A stretch of DNA of 64,000 bases from the NCBI GenBank assembly GCA_942159475.1, contig OW804096.1:126346941-126410940 (forward strand), given 5' to 3'. Position numbers and translations under genes: made by a program. This document shows positions 13,701 through 27,110 of the stretch, one piece after another; the first letter of the stretch is position 1; each line of letters begins with the position of its first letter. This DNA comes from Sthenelais limicola. Taxonomy: Eukaryota > Annelida > Polychaeta > Phyllodocida > Sigalionidae. The notes beneath the pieces were generated by a model that made no database searches, was not told the origin of the DNA, and saw only the letters and a list, made by a program, of their open reading frames with translations.

Positions 13701-15490
13701 ATGGTTAGATCTAATGCATCTGGTAGCGGGCTAAAACATCGGTGGTACCAGTGGATGGTTTGCATTTGGAGTCCCTGCTAACAAATCAATCTGACGGCGC
13801 ATTGGTGACATGGTTTTAGGATGTACTACCTTCAAGTGCCTGTTGGCAATGGTATACGAAGTAAACAGATTCTGCCTGCATGTTCCAACTCCTGCCGCAT
13901 TCATTTGCGACCAATGCGACTCCAATTACACAATCCAATCTATCAGCCCAGTCCAGTACCAAAAATGATCTAGTCTATACCAGCATATTCTGAAAAGTTT
14001 CGAGTTTAGGGTATTTTATAGACTGAAAATGAGCGGTCCGCAGCATGCAAAGAATCAGAATTGATTCGCTGCTAAATGTTGGTTTATTAGGACTTAAAAT
14101 ATTCAATAGCTGCCATAGTGGCCGGGTACTGAAAGGCAAGTATGTACGTGAACCCATAGAACAGACAAAGAGGAAAGCAAAGTTCAAATCTAGAAGAGGA
14201 CCTTAGGGCAATTAAATAATGACCAGCCTAATAGATTAGTCTTGACACCCACAACTGTATATAAATATATATGCACCAATCAAAAGCATGATTGGGTTCT
14301 CACACAATATCCAATACTATACTTATTTGTTGGCTAAATGGGATATACTGAGCTGTGTGGGTGTGGTAGGGTGTGAGGGGCCAAAATATCCCCCTTCATA
14401 TAAGCAGCAGCCACGCTTTCTTCTTGCTGTAAAAAATGTGTCATTGAGGCACGATTGCTTCATCGCGTGTTAACAGATATAATGAGGTTTCTTCCCAACC
14501 TTCTCCAGTCACTGTTACCACAAAGAAGCGTTTAGTCACATTCACATTAATGAATCCCACTTTTGTCAGTTAGGTGAATATAGACCTGGACTGTCATCCC
14601 CTTGTAGAAACTAACCGACGAAACGTCACAGCCAGTTCGGCAATCTCTCGACATACTTTGCAATCATTACTTTGTTTTGGACCATGTCTGGTTAAAAAAA
14701 CGAGATGGGGCGTCGTCATAAATATGTCCTTGCATTGTATATTGCAAATATAGACTTGGGAAACAAAAACATAGATCTGCTGAGTCCGCAATAATAAATT
14801 CTAATGAGATACTTAGAGCTGAGAGAGATTATGTAAGTAGGTTCATCAACATTGCTAGAGACAGGACGGACGAACTTGAGTCTAAATGTAGTCACCTCCT
14901 GTTGATATGCGATGTGTGAGACAAGGCATATACGTAACGGTGAGTGTGAATTCTCAATTATGATTGCCTTGTTTGTTGACAGATCGTATTCTTCGGCTGA
15001 ATGCCAAGTTCCCATATTTCCCTAAAGAAAGACTTCACCGGGATATTCAGTGGGCAAGCACCGATCATGAAACTAATTGAAGGATCTTGGCAGAAATGGC
15101 TTCATGACTTTTTTATGTAACTTTCTTATACAGTACCTGCCGATAGACATATTGTGAGACTTAGAGTATGTCAATGAGTTAGAGTATGTCAAAAGGTAAT
15201 ATATATTCAGGATAATGGTACATCATTTACAAGTAGTACCACTCACTGTTAGGTAGTTATTATATATTATTCAACTTAGCCTAGCCATAAAGAAACAGCT
15301 AAACATAAACAGGTAGAAAATAGCACTTGAATATCAAATTAAATAGCCATGAAATTTATATCGGAGTATTTTATTATAAATCGGTTTTGGCAATAACCAA
15401 CCACCAGGAACCCACTGGAAGACTTGGAACCTAGGTTTCAAAACTGGGCCTTCCTTTTTGTAGTCATCATCTATGCAAATAAAAAATGTC
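10764..15490. other. No gene recognised
   Basis: Open frames are at most about 104 codons, without domains. TATGCAATATCCAAT occurs twice about 46 bp apart (11967 and 12013), perhaps an old tandem duplication. TTAGAGTATGTCAA repeats at about 15162-15193. Otherwise plain AT-rich DNA. Confidence 0.5.
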
Positions 15491-15515
15491 TTGAATTGAA
15501 TTGAATTGAATTGAA
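15491..15515. repeat. TTGAA pentamer microsatellite (5 units)
   Basis: Five perfect TTGAA units follow each other in otherwise unremarkable AT-rich DNA. Confidence 0.9.
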
Positions 15516-18500
15516 GTTCATAAGTTTCGGCTGCACATAAATGAAGTCATGACTGGGACTGTCTTCGTACAGTCTTTCGGAAACAAAAGCAAAACCTATA
15601 AAGAACACGAACGCTGACCATGACTGCAAATGCTGGAGATTGTATTTAAATCCGTCGGCGGTAAGTCTCATGGGACCGACCCAAATTATTGAGACAGATC
15701 TATAATAAATATTGCCTGGGATTAAGTACCAGAGCAAAGTCTCCCCACTTGTAAGGATAAAATCAAGGCATGACCAAATAGAGTAAATGACGGTAAACAG
15801 CATTGGACAGAATTGAAAATATTGCGCCAGATCTTGTTACCGGCTCGTTACCCATCACATTGGTCCAAGATGGGATTATTGTTGGCAATGACATAAAATG
15901 CGTCCAATCAATACCAGTTACGCCATGCGGTAAAAGTTCAATATGTTTGCACCAATTTGCGTAGATCATGTTTTGCACTGTTGAGATTTAGCCAGCTGAC
16001 GTCATGTCCAAATAATGATTCACGTTTTTCACTCATATAAGAAATCTTGAGCTATTTTGATTATCTATAGAGGCCATTTTACAGCTATTTGTTCACCCAT
16101 ATGATCCTCGATTATCGCAGAGACATTAATTCTCGTGCAATTGACGATGTCCGACTTCCTCAATTTGGAGTTGGCTCTGTTTATCCTGCTTGAAGAATCC
16201 TCTGAAGATTAGCCAGATGGGAAAGGGACGCCATAAAGTTGGGAAATTTATAGCAAATTCTGTTAGAAACGACTGCGAGGTGCACATTAAGAGAACATAT
16301 ACAAGAGGTATTTGGGGAAATTCAATTATAAAATGACACCCGCAAATGTTGATAATGGCGGCAGTAAGATCCCCCTTTTCAAGGTCTCGACCCAAATCCA
16401 GTCAGAAAGAACAAATAAACTCGTTTATCTCCGAAGCCTCCCTTAGGTTGCCTTTAGGCTTTTATGAAATCGTGATTATGTAAATTGAATAACATCGCAC
16501 TAAAACAATGGTATTAACAAGCAACACTGATGAAAATAGAAAGAAATTATTCACACAGTAACTTTATTGGCCGTACCTTGAGTATCTTAAAAGTCCAAAT
16601 CGGAGGCCTCAATAGTGGACGACCATCTTGAGCGATGGAAACCCCACCCTTTGCTCGAAGACGCCCATGCAACCTAACAGCAAAAGCTCAGTATCGTCCA
16701 CCCTGGGGCATCATTATCAAGGTATACCTAGGCCATCCCCACCTCCCCACAGCTGCCGCCTGAAATTCTGGCCTTTGATCTTAACGCGACATGAGGATCA
16801 TGCTGATTGGCGATCCAATGGTGTAGAATCGATAGGGAGAGGATGGGGGTGGGGAAGCTGTTGACCAGACCGGTTGCATGCAGTCCATGCTCGCCACCGC
16901 CTTAGATCAATACAATAACAGGTGTGAAAATGGGGAAGCATGTGGCTCTGATGCAAGCATGAGGCATACGCCTCTTTCAATCTGCTACTCACACAAAGAC
17001 TGCTGGCTTTCACATAAACGCAGTGCAGAACCTGTGGTCATGATGAAGCTATTTTTCTTCTGGGGAATGTTTAGCGTTCTAGTATTTTAGCTCGGTAAAG
17101 TACAATACCACTCTACATAAATAGGTCTGTGACTCCGATTTTGACCCCTATTACGATAGCTTTTGTTTCCATCCAAGAGCGACTCTAACCGTGCCCAAAG
17201 AGCGATAGGGTTTGAATGCTCACACCGACGTGTGTTAGAATATAGTAGACGTCATATAAAAATAAGAGACCGACGCAATTGATGGGGAAGATCGGATAAG
17301 ATTGAGTGAATCGGAGGAAAAGAGGCGAGAAAAGGAGAATGAGGAATCACACAAAAACTGAATTGATCGAGAGATTAAATGGTGCCGAGAGGATTGAGCA
17401 GCATCGCAGAAATAGAAAAATGAAATACAGATCCCGGAAAGAAAGTCAGACAGATTCTCTTGTTTCAGAGATATCGGCAATGAATCCCATCCTCTTCCAT
17501 GCCATTTTGGAAAGTTTCATTCATTCCGTGTGTTATTCTCATGAACGGGTATTCAACAACTTTCCTTATAAACACTTCTAACTTATGTTAGCTAAAATAT
17601 TTTGGCTTCAGATTTCAATTTCAATGTTTTGCCCCACACAAAATCTCATATTTTCGGTAGAGGAGGGTCGCATCTGCTGGCGAGTCATTGGTAGAAAGAA
17701 GACGGATGCACAGATTCTCCTCTTTTTCTCTAGGGGCAGACCCATTTGAAATGAATGCTTCCCCTAGATCCGTTATAAATATTTGCCGCATTGGGAACTA
17801 ATCTGTCCAGAATCCACATTTAAGGTGCACTTCTAAATATAGCTCGCCCATGGCCAACAACCGCCCACTAGCAAGCAGGAATAAAAATAAAATCCTAGAG
17901 ATTCCCGAATGCCTCCGGCCAATGATAAACGTAACTTATATGACCTTCAACTCCCATCTTGCCATCGCTTGCCAAGACTGCATGTGATCCCGAGCTATGG
18001 CTTGTCAGGATTCTGTGTAAATTGACAGAGATAAATTATGTAATAAGGCTGAGCATACCTGTCACCGCATGTCATTTCCATAGATCCTTGGTCAGGTATA
18101 GTCAGGCATATGGAAAGCATTGAAGGAAGGACGCTTCATATTGTAGTTACGAATGGAATGATATCCTAAAAATATTTTAAAGCATTCGTTGCTTCTTAAA
18201 AGGAGTTTAATTAATGACACACAAAAGGAGTTTGAAGTATTAAACTATTGAAACAATCCAATTGTTATCATTTCGCTATTACCTAAAAACTCTCAATATA
18301 ATGGGTATATAATAAATTTGGTTGATTTTCTCCATTAATGGTGTTTTATCAAGGTAATGACTCTATTTACAAGATAACGCTTGATTAAAAATAACAGACC
18401 TGATTAATGGTACATCGATGAAATGTAGTGTAGTCCGACAGAAACTACCACAAATCGGTAATTTAATCAGATGAATAGCAATCTGAGAGCCCAGCAGTGA

Positions 18501-21500
18501 GTGTATCAGTCAACTCAATACTGAAACCTGTAAACACATAGCAGCAACTCTGTGTACTATATATCATTTTTCACCAGTGCATTTTCATACGAATCTCAAA
18601 ACCCGGGCTTTGATGCCGGAGTTGGGACACGCATGTACGATGGCTGTTCTGTGGCCATGGCCAATGGGGAAGTATGCATCCTTCGCCATCGCAATTGCTG
18701 GTGGTAAACAAGCCGCTGATGTCATGGCACGAGAGCAAACACAGCTATCAAATATCTTGGTATGAGAGAATGAAACACCCTTACATATGTTATGAATCAT
18801 GTCCTATAATGTATATATATTGTATCTGAATATATGCATATTTTAAAATGGAAAACGGTCAAAATAATTACGTTTCAATTCCGCAATTAGTAATGCTGAA
18901 AGTCCAATATGAAATGATATCCCTCCCCCTCCCAAGAAAAATACATTTCACCTATCCAGAGAACACCATAAAGTTTGATAATTTGTTCTTTGTATTGGGG
19001 AATAACATCCGGAAATATATTCTTAATCATGACTTACATAGTTTTATATTAGTATAATGATATTATAATAGTACCATCAATTTAATATGTGTAATTATCG
19101 GGAAAATGATATATCACTTATTTGGGAAATTTTAAGTCATGAATAAATATTATATATTTGATCTATTCGGAGAATTTCGGAAAATTTATTGTATGCAAGT
19201 TGGGAACTTGTTGGCTGAAAATGCGATTTTTTTCACTTCTAATTATCATGCAGTGAATCGAATCGCTGCTTTTCATGCTATTTTGATATCATTATACTAT
19301 TTTATACTGCAATGCGTGGTTGGTTTATATTTTTGTAAAAGCCTGTTTATGCTACGATTACGAATACATAATATCATTTTTAAATGACTTCATTGAGTCA
19401 TTACACGGTGAAGGCTCCTATCCTTCTTTGGCATTTAGATAACCATCTGCAACACGATGATTATTTGGCTGAAAAATGAACGTCAGATGACTAGGAAATG
19501 AACAATTTTCTTGGTATGGTTATTTGGTTGAACTGCATAATCATTCCGGACAGCATAAGTATAATGGCATTATTCATAACATATATAATATGTCAGAATG
19601 TATCTGTCCCTCATACAAGGCTATCATTGCTCTGATGGGTGCCAGCTGCCAGGTTTTTGACAATTGAATTGATTAAACAAGTGCTCCGTAAGCCACAAAC
19701 CTGTTCCCCCAAAGACAGATTGAATACAAGATATATTTCAAGTTACACCATTGCCACCAGTACGCTCATTAGCTTACTCGCGGAAGAGCCTATATGGATA
19801 GCCTTGCAATTAATTAAGTCGAAAGGATTTATGACTCTGTGCTAATGAATATATATATTATGCTTGATAATATATGAGATGAGTCCGACTGCGCCAATGA
19901 TATAGGTATGTTTTGTGAAAATCTGAACATTGCACTCTGTGCGCCATTTTCTTCTTGCATCCCTGTATGTCCGCGTCTCTCAGAGGAATCGTTTGGTATA
20001 GGTTTGACATTTGAATACGTGGGTATGTGTGAACCAAAGCGATACACAACTGCGGCTGCTCCTGTCTATGTCTTGTAATCCTTTGATTCGTTGAACCTAG
20101 GTGTCTTACAGGTAGACCAAGGGTCAGCGCTTTGATCTAAAGCGATCTTACGATTCCCCGACACCGCGGTAAAAGCAGAGCCTCTGAACGTTAACCAAAT
20201 ACGATCTTTGACATCAGAGACGTACCGGTGATATCTTCCTTTATCTAATCTGACGCAGGGGAATAAGGGGGACTTGGGATACAGAAGCACCATTTGCATG
20301 ACTGGGTATCAAGCATAGTTCAGACTGTATATATGTATGAATGGGCATTCATCATTTCATCTGTTATTTTCCTATTTTATTTCTTTGAACTGTTTCAAAG
20401 AGCACTGGTGATTATTCGAATAAACAAAGACGCATTCGGTAGAAAGGATTTTTTTACTTTTCGAAAGTGTCGGTGTGGTCATCACTTGTTCGCCACCCAC
20501 AGAATCAGCACCTTATTCGTGAAGATTGGCTTATCGCCACATCCTATTTATATAGCACCACTCAAATACATCCTATGTCTTTGATATATATTATACCGAA
20601 AATATGAGCTGTTATACTGGCGCTAATAAAATATCAAGTTTACAGGTGGAATAATGGTAAGGCGTGTCTATGCAGTATCCAGTCGTTTGAGATATGATAT
20701 TTACTACTTTAGAATGACGGTAAGCCCTTATCAAAGCTGATCCTCTCAAATGCATAGTATATGTATAGATATGGCTGTTTTAGAATTACAATTTCAAAGC
20801 TTATCTATGGTGCAGAAGTATTGACCACAATACAAACCTTTCAAGAGTGTGACCTTAGGGTACAACTCAAAGCAAGATCTAATCCATTGCTTATACACGC
20901 TGTACAATATAATGCGCTTCACGCTTCAGATGGCCTTGTTACTTGAAGGACACACAAGTGGGCTTTATTTGGTCAAGATCTAGTAACAAAACAAGCACTT
21001 TAAATACCAATATCATGACCTTAGCCAATATTCAGGGGAGTGATTCAAAGTTATTTATGACTTATTTATGTGGATAATGTTGAAATTCTGTCCTTATTTT
21101 GTCACTGATCGCAAATACTAAGGACTTGAGAGAAACGTTTGTTTTTGTATGTTGTTATGAATTCCTTTCACAAATCAAGCCTTCTCATAGGATCTTGATC
21201 CAGTACATCTTCCTTGAATTATCACTCAGTGAGACCAAATAAAGTACTAATAAGCTTCCTACCAGGTCTACCAGGGAAACAGTAACAAAGAGGATGGGCG
21301 AGGAATGCTATACAATGGTGATGGAACCATACGAATATAAGCAATCCTAGGACACCATTGTACTTCCCAAACTATCAAAGATAATATGTATGTATATTGT
21401 TTATTTCCGAAAACAGTACATGATAAAAATATATGATAATTTACATCGGAAATGGGTCTGTCCTCTTCTGTGGCAGCCACAGCTCTTCCAGAGGGTCCCT

Positions 21501-22599
21501 TAGACTAGACTTTTAAGTTACAACTTACGGTTTATAGAGGTATAAAGTGACTAGTTACCTACACTACTGCAATGGGATGCACTAGCTATAGTATATGTAT
21601 AGATATGTATATATATGTATTCATGAATGGGCCTTCGGTTCTATTTTGATAACCCTAATTCTGATAAGACCATGCAGTGCCTTTAGGACTTAATACTTTG
21701 CTGATTTGACTTGAACATAATTTATGATATTTATATATAGAGAGTACACATGTATCGCAAGTAAGACCTGTTGTATATACACCAATTGACACAAGCTGGT
21801 ATGAGTTTGGAAACATCGGAACCTTTGGTGTAACTACAATATATTGCCTAGAAAGAACGAAGGTGAGCTATTAAGTTATAACCAAGCAATTTCTCCAAAC
21901 GAGAGACGAATAAAATGAAGAGCAGTGAAACTCTACTTAAAAGTAGAGAGATTTTCATCTGTCGAACAACACATTAAAGATTTCCTTAAACAAGAGACAG
22001 TAGAATTTTGTGATAAGAGCTAACATCGGTCTTTCTTCCCATGACAATGCAACTTTTCTACATCAATAGCTGTTGTTTGATTGTATTACAGTAGTTGTAA
22101 CACACAGGAGATTTTCTGTCTAGAGGTCCCAGCTTATCAGTCATGTTGTGTTTAGATAGTTTTATTCCAAATACAGGTCCTACATAGATCATGGGTGCTG
22201 TTATCACTGACGGGGGGATGTTGGTTTGTGTCGCATGGGAATAGCGACTCGGACTCCCTTTGGTGATGTTTGCTCTATATCGCCTGGCCCACGCTGTCAC
22301 AAACATGCATGGTATGTTTTGAAAACTAGAAAAGACTATTTTGTTTTACTGACTGCTGAATGAGGTTTGCCCAGTAATGATTTCAGAATATTTGGACTTG
22401 CATAGTCCGCTCTAGTGCCTTCTGTACACCGGAGATATTAAAAAGTGCCTTATTGATTGTTCGCTTTTCATTCAATTCAGCCTAATTGAATTTCGTTATC
22501 GAGGTCAGCTCTGGAAGGTAAATCTAATCGGCTTGTCCTTGAATGCATTTGATTTCTGGCCCGCCATTTCATTTTAGACATAATACTTTCTTTCTATAA
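15516..22599. other. No gene recognised; a few complex islands
   Basis: Patches with more balanced composition lie at about 16600-17050, 17280-17480 (purine-rich, reads as a Lys/Arg/Glu-rich peptide broken by stops in every frame but one), 18570-18790 and 20060-20300 (77 codons open on the minus strand with several CpGs). None matches a family I know. They are candidates for conserved regulatory DNA or unknown exons. TAGTATATGTATAGATATG occurs at both 20755 and 21589. Confidence 0.4.
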
Positions 22600-22621
22600 C
22601 TCTCTCTCTATATATATATAT
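22600..22621. repeat. CT/TA microsatellite
   Basis: A short CT run passes directly into a TA run. Confidence 0.85.
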
Positions 22622-23799
22622 GGATCCCCACGAAAGAAACCACATACTCCACCGATCCCATTAAGTCTCATTAGAATTGAAAGATTTTCATTGCAGTAAT
22701 GTGTTTCTGGCGTTCGCTTCTTTATGGACCGGAAACTTTCCCACCATCCATCCCTTAGTATGGGCCACACACATCTGTCCTTGGAATATAGCCATAGGGC
22801 CCATTCACAGCACCACTCAGTTGTAGTGCCATTAGATTGGGGTAAATGGCCCCAAGTCCTCTGCCAGTGTGAGGGTGGAATACACAATCTTTCAACTGGG
22901 TGCCAAATCAAACAACCAATTATGGCTATGTGCTCAGGCGACCACATAGCAGCCCAGCAAATATGCATTGTCATAGACCGCTGTAGTTAAGTAAGTAAGT
23001 AAGATGACACATGCTTAGGTTATTTTGTCAAAGGGGCAGGATATGATTACATTATAACGTCACATAATAATGGGATAATACCATTCTATATGGCCATTGC
23101 TTCGGATACGATTCTCCCCCAATTGAATATTATACCTACTGCATTCCACAAAGTGATGAATAATTGATGCATTCTCCGTTTCACAGCAAACAATTGCTGA
23201 AAGATATTAAGTACGTGAAATAGGAATGATTTCCTCTGGGGCACTATCGGTCACAAAAGATAACGATAGCATGTCAAATGTGTGGCATAATCTAAATGAC
23301 AAACTAAAGTCGGTCCTTCTGGCAGCAATATGGACTCACGAGTGTAGGTCTGTCATTAGAGTAACCAAAGCATGTAAATTATCTAGACACGAGCGCAATG
23401 AGCACTATCCGTTCCTTAGTGATGTGGGCATGGTCTCTGCAGGAAGGAACCGTGTTCAACCTCCTTCCCCACCCCCCATTCCCTTGGTTCATGAAAATGT
23501 AATTATCAATGCTCCTTTACCTTTTAATATCCCTTCGCAGACCATCAATTAAATCATGGCCATGTCTAATAATTGGGAAATGATGAATGAAGGCGCATGA
23601 GAAGGGGGCAGAATTGTGTGTCACTAGGGCCGCTTATTAGCCGCAGCTAGGCACTCAACACATCAGCTTATTCTTATCAGCCACCATGTACCTACAGCTT
23701 CGTCAGGCCCTGTCAGCTAATCCTTTTTACTTTTTTGCAGCGTGACAAGTAGGATAGAGCTGCTCTATCCTTTACCCCTGAGCGCCTCTGCAAAATACT
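22622..23799. other. No gene recognised; complex island at 22.7-23.0 kb
   Basis: From 22700 to 22990 the sequence is unusually complex and open on both strands (88 codons plus, 126 codons minus), ending in a TAAG microsatellite (22988-23003). A 108-codon + strand frame lies at 23226-23552. I recognise neither; conserved non-coding DNA seems as likely as coding. Confidence 0.35.
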
Positions 23800-24270
23800 T
23801 CACAGTCTCGTATTGGAAGCCAGCGGGGGAGAAGCAGAAGGAGGGTGCAATAGCAGCAGGAAGCAGGAAGGGGCAATAAGGACCAGGAGGAGTATTGAGG
23901 GGTGAGGAGAGATGCAGGAGGAAGGACAATAATACAGGGAGAAAAAGGAAAGAGAGTGGGTGTGAGTGAGTGTGAGAAATGAGGGGGAATGGTATGAAGA
24001 AAAAGAAGAAGAAGAAGGGGAGGAAAAAAGATAAATGGTAGGAGCAGAAGAATGCTGATGTTGAAAAGGAAAAGAAGGGGAAGAGAAAGGAGGAGGGCGA
24101 GGACAAGAAGAGAGAGAAGAGAAAGAGGAAAGAGAGACAGAAAGGTGGATGGACATGCAGAGTGTGCAAGAACCACAGGGATATGAGCAGTGCGCGGAGT
24201 ACGGAAGGAAGGAGAAGGAAAGGCCAATGAGGAGAGAGAGAGGAGTGGAAAGGTAGAAGCAGAAGGAAGG
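23800..24270 (+). repeat. Purine-rich tract of about 450 bp
   Basis: The + strand is almost all A and G (GAGGAG, GAAGAAGAAG, GGAAAGAGAG blocks) with few pyrimidines. All three minus-strand frames stay open for 150-218 codons here, because stop codons cannot form in such pyrimidine sequence; the predicted proteins are runs of Ser, Leu, Phe and Pro. I therefore read it as non-coding. Long mirror-like purine tracts can form triplex DNA. Confidence 0.75.
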
Positions 24271-25969
24271 TAGTCTGTCTATTGATGAATACAGCATATA
24301 TGTATACACAGATCAGGCTCGGAAGTCTCACCAGTTCCATAGCAGCATACCTATCATTACAGCGACAGCGACAAGGATAAGCATGAGCACATGGAAGCCT
24401 GGTAAATAGATGGGCACGCATGCCCTATGCATAGCAGAGGCTAGTAGGGTGTAGCGATACGCCTGAAAAGGCTAGGTTCTATTTGCACCTTTAGCGGGCG
24501 TCAAATCCCATCAGATAGTCCAAATATTTGGTTCTGATCATCACATCGATTACCCGGTGGTGAGTGCAGCTGTCGGCTGTGGTGGTGGATGCATTGTGGA
24601 GGACGAGAGGTGGGGAGGAGGATAAGGCGGAGGAGGGGGGAGGAGAAGTATAGGTCGGTGTTGTAGCAGGGGGTGCCCAGAGGAGGATGGTGAATAAGGT
24701 TAGGCCTAAATGTTTCAAGGAACGGAACTTGAAGATTGTACGAGGAAGGGCATGTGATTCTATGGTTATAAGCTTTTAAATATATGTTCATATTATTATT
24801 ATCCATTTGTCAAAGGGGAGAGCTTCGTAGACCTTTGGCTGAGGTCGTGTGAATTTTGAAAAGATCACCAATATGTTATAGGACAGAATGAAGCCTGATT
24901 TAATCAATGGCAATTATATGGTAACGGTACTTTTAAAACATACGAGAGACCCGTGTAACTACATCGAATTCATCGATTTGTTACAGTCAATGTCCTCAGA
25001 GAGAATAGACTACTATTTCCATCTTATTTCTGTTCCAAAACAGATCATCATGCCCTGAATTGGAGATGAGTTATTATTGAATTAAACGATTCAGATGACG
25101 AATAAAAGTCCCCATGGAATTTCATTATGAAAAATCAATTATTCCCCTGTGGGGCATGACTGGCGGTCATTATGCACTGTTTTGACACAGTATGTTGATT
25201 TTCCATCGACAGCAAATGCATTAGCAATTGCTCTACACCCTCTGCGCTTTAATATTTAACGCACTCTTGGTCCTGTGGAATGCAAGTTTGGATACTTGTT
25301 TGGTGCCCTTATTTTATGCATCCCTAATGGTACCATAATACTATTACTGCAGGAAGGACTTTGGTACCATTTAGGTTTGACAACCATTTATAACGGCAAA
25401 TATTCAAAAATAAAAATAATATAAAAATGAGTATTTATTCGGACACGGTATTACTAAGCATTGACCGCAATGGGAGTGAATGATAATAATGAGAGTAAAT
25501 GTTATTTTCTCATGGTTTTAATGATAATTTATTTGATATAAATAAAGCTATGAACGAAGTTGAACGTTTATGGAAGAAATTGTAGATATGTTTTATTGCC
25601 ATAATATTCACGTTATTATTTATTCTAGTAAGTTGACAAACTTTGACAAATACATTATGTTATGTCTGGCATATTTTAATGATATAATATCTCACGCATC
25701 ATGCACCATTGGTGCACTTGGTATATGGGTAAAAACAAGCCAATTTTGGGGTGAGCTTGCGACATAATTGCAAAGTTAACGACTCTGGGGTTTTCCTCTG
25801 AACCTTCCGCTGCTCGGGACACAGCGAATGAAGTTCTTCATCACAGCAATTCAATACTTCTGTATCGTGACTGATGATGGAAATAGGCAATTGCATAGAT
25901 GAAGGATGCCGGGTTTCCTGTGTCCCAGTATCCCTTGACTGGCACATATTTCCTTCATTCCGTTCACTG
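24271..25969. other. No gene recognised; second purine-rich patch
   Basis: At 24585-24660 the + strand is again rich in GGAGG and GAGGAG, a smaller echo of the long purine tract upstream. A TAGGCCTA lies at 24701-24708. The rest is AT-rich with no recognisable gene. Confidence 0.5.
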
Positions 25970-27110
25970 ACCATGAATAAGGTAGGTAGGCCCGTCCTTA
26001 TACTAGCCCTATACTTGCTAGTACTACTACTACTTTTACAACTGCTACTACTGTTAACTGACATGGAATTGATCTGGCTTCACCATCCATATTGGCTGAT
26101 GCATCAAGTCCTTCCCCTCCTTGCACGGCCCCTCACTATGGCATGCTAGCCAAGGCCTGATCAGTATAGACAGGCTACGGGGATGGAAAGAGTTGTACGT
26201 GGCCTGTAGACAGTACAGCCACCTCTCCCAATAGTTAGCTTGGTGCTGCTGCTTTGCGTAGCCCAGTGGCACCAGCATCACTTCTCTCTCACTCCCTCTC
26301 CCTTTGCCTCCCCCTCAAATCCAGTTCTCCTCCTCCACCACCACCTCCTCCTCTTCCTCCTCTCCGCATCTTCTGGCACCACTGCTTCCAGCACAGCAGC
26401 CACATGGCACCGCCCGGAGGAGAGAGTGGCGATGGTGGTGGTGGTGATGGTGGTGCTGTGACCAAGAGCTGTATTTAATCGTGGTACCGACTCCTGTCAC
26501 AGAGCTCCAATACTACTGTGTGCATTACCTCAGCAGCAGAGTCTGTCAACCTCTCTAGCGTGCTGTCTAGAGGTGGGATTACCACCCACTGCAGGCTAGC
26601 GTGTGGGAGGGGTTGTCCGGCCAGCAGAGCACCCTTCCAGAGTTTAAGCATCCATTTAGCTATGGCTCCCGGCCACCTTCCCCACCAAAGGCCCATCACA
26701 CTATATATAACTCCACCCAACTCCAACCCTACTGATGCCCACATCCCTATCTGAGCATCTCCCATGCTTCCTACATTGACGAATACATATGCATTAACTA
26801 CTGCAGAAGAGGGGAGGAGGAGGTGGTGGAGGAGGAGGCCCACAAGCAAGTAAAAATATATTGTGGTGACGGAAGCCCGGACGAGGAAATGTGTGGTCTG
26901 CATAAGCGCGAGAGCGGCGCTAACAGTTGTGTCAGGTGTAGCAACAGTGTTCTTCTGGCACCTGCTACAAGCTGATATATTGTGCCTGGGCCATCCAGCT
27001 GGTCGGCCTCCGGCAGTAGGACCACTGCCACCACCTGTCCGATAACCGGAGCCAACTACCTCTCCAGCAGTCCCATCCCCACATAAACATTCATCCAATC
27101 CATTACCACT
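25970..27110. other. GC-richer island with long open frames on both strands
   Basis: The base composition shifts clearly to higher G+C than the surroundings and includes GGT/GAT trinucleotide runs (26425-26457), GGAGGA runs (26810-26840) and several CpGs (26880-26925). A 213-codon frame is open on the minus strand (27116 to 26475) and shorter ones on the plus strand, but none resembles a family I know. TATATATAA at 26702-26710 is a possible TATA box. It could be a regulatory island, a non-coding RNA or an unknown exon. Confidence 0.35.

Noticed and set aside
17280..17581. Charged Lys/Arg/Glu-rich protein resembling a DNA-binding factor
   Set aside because: The charge comes from purine-rich sequence, neighbouring frames have stops, and no known basic-region motif is present.
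23765..24421. Minus-strand frame of 218 codons and two overlapping frames of 151 and 169 codons
   Set aside because: All three frames are open at once because the strand is nearly all pyrimidine; the peptides are runs of Ser, Leu, Phe and Pro with no domain.
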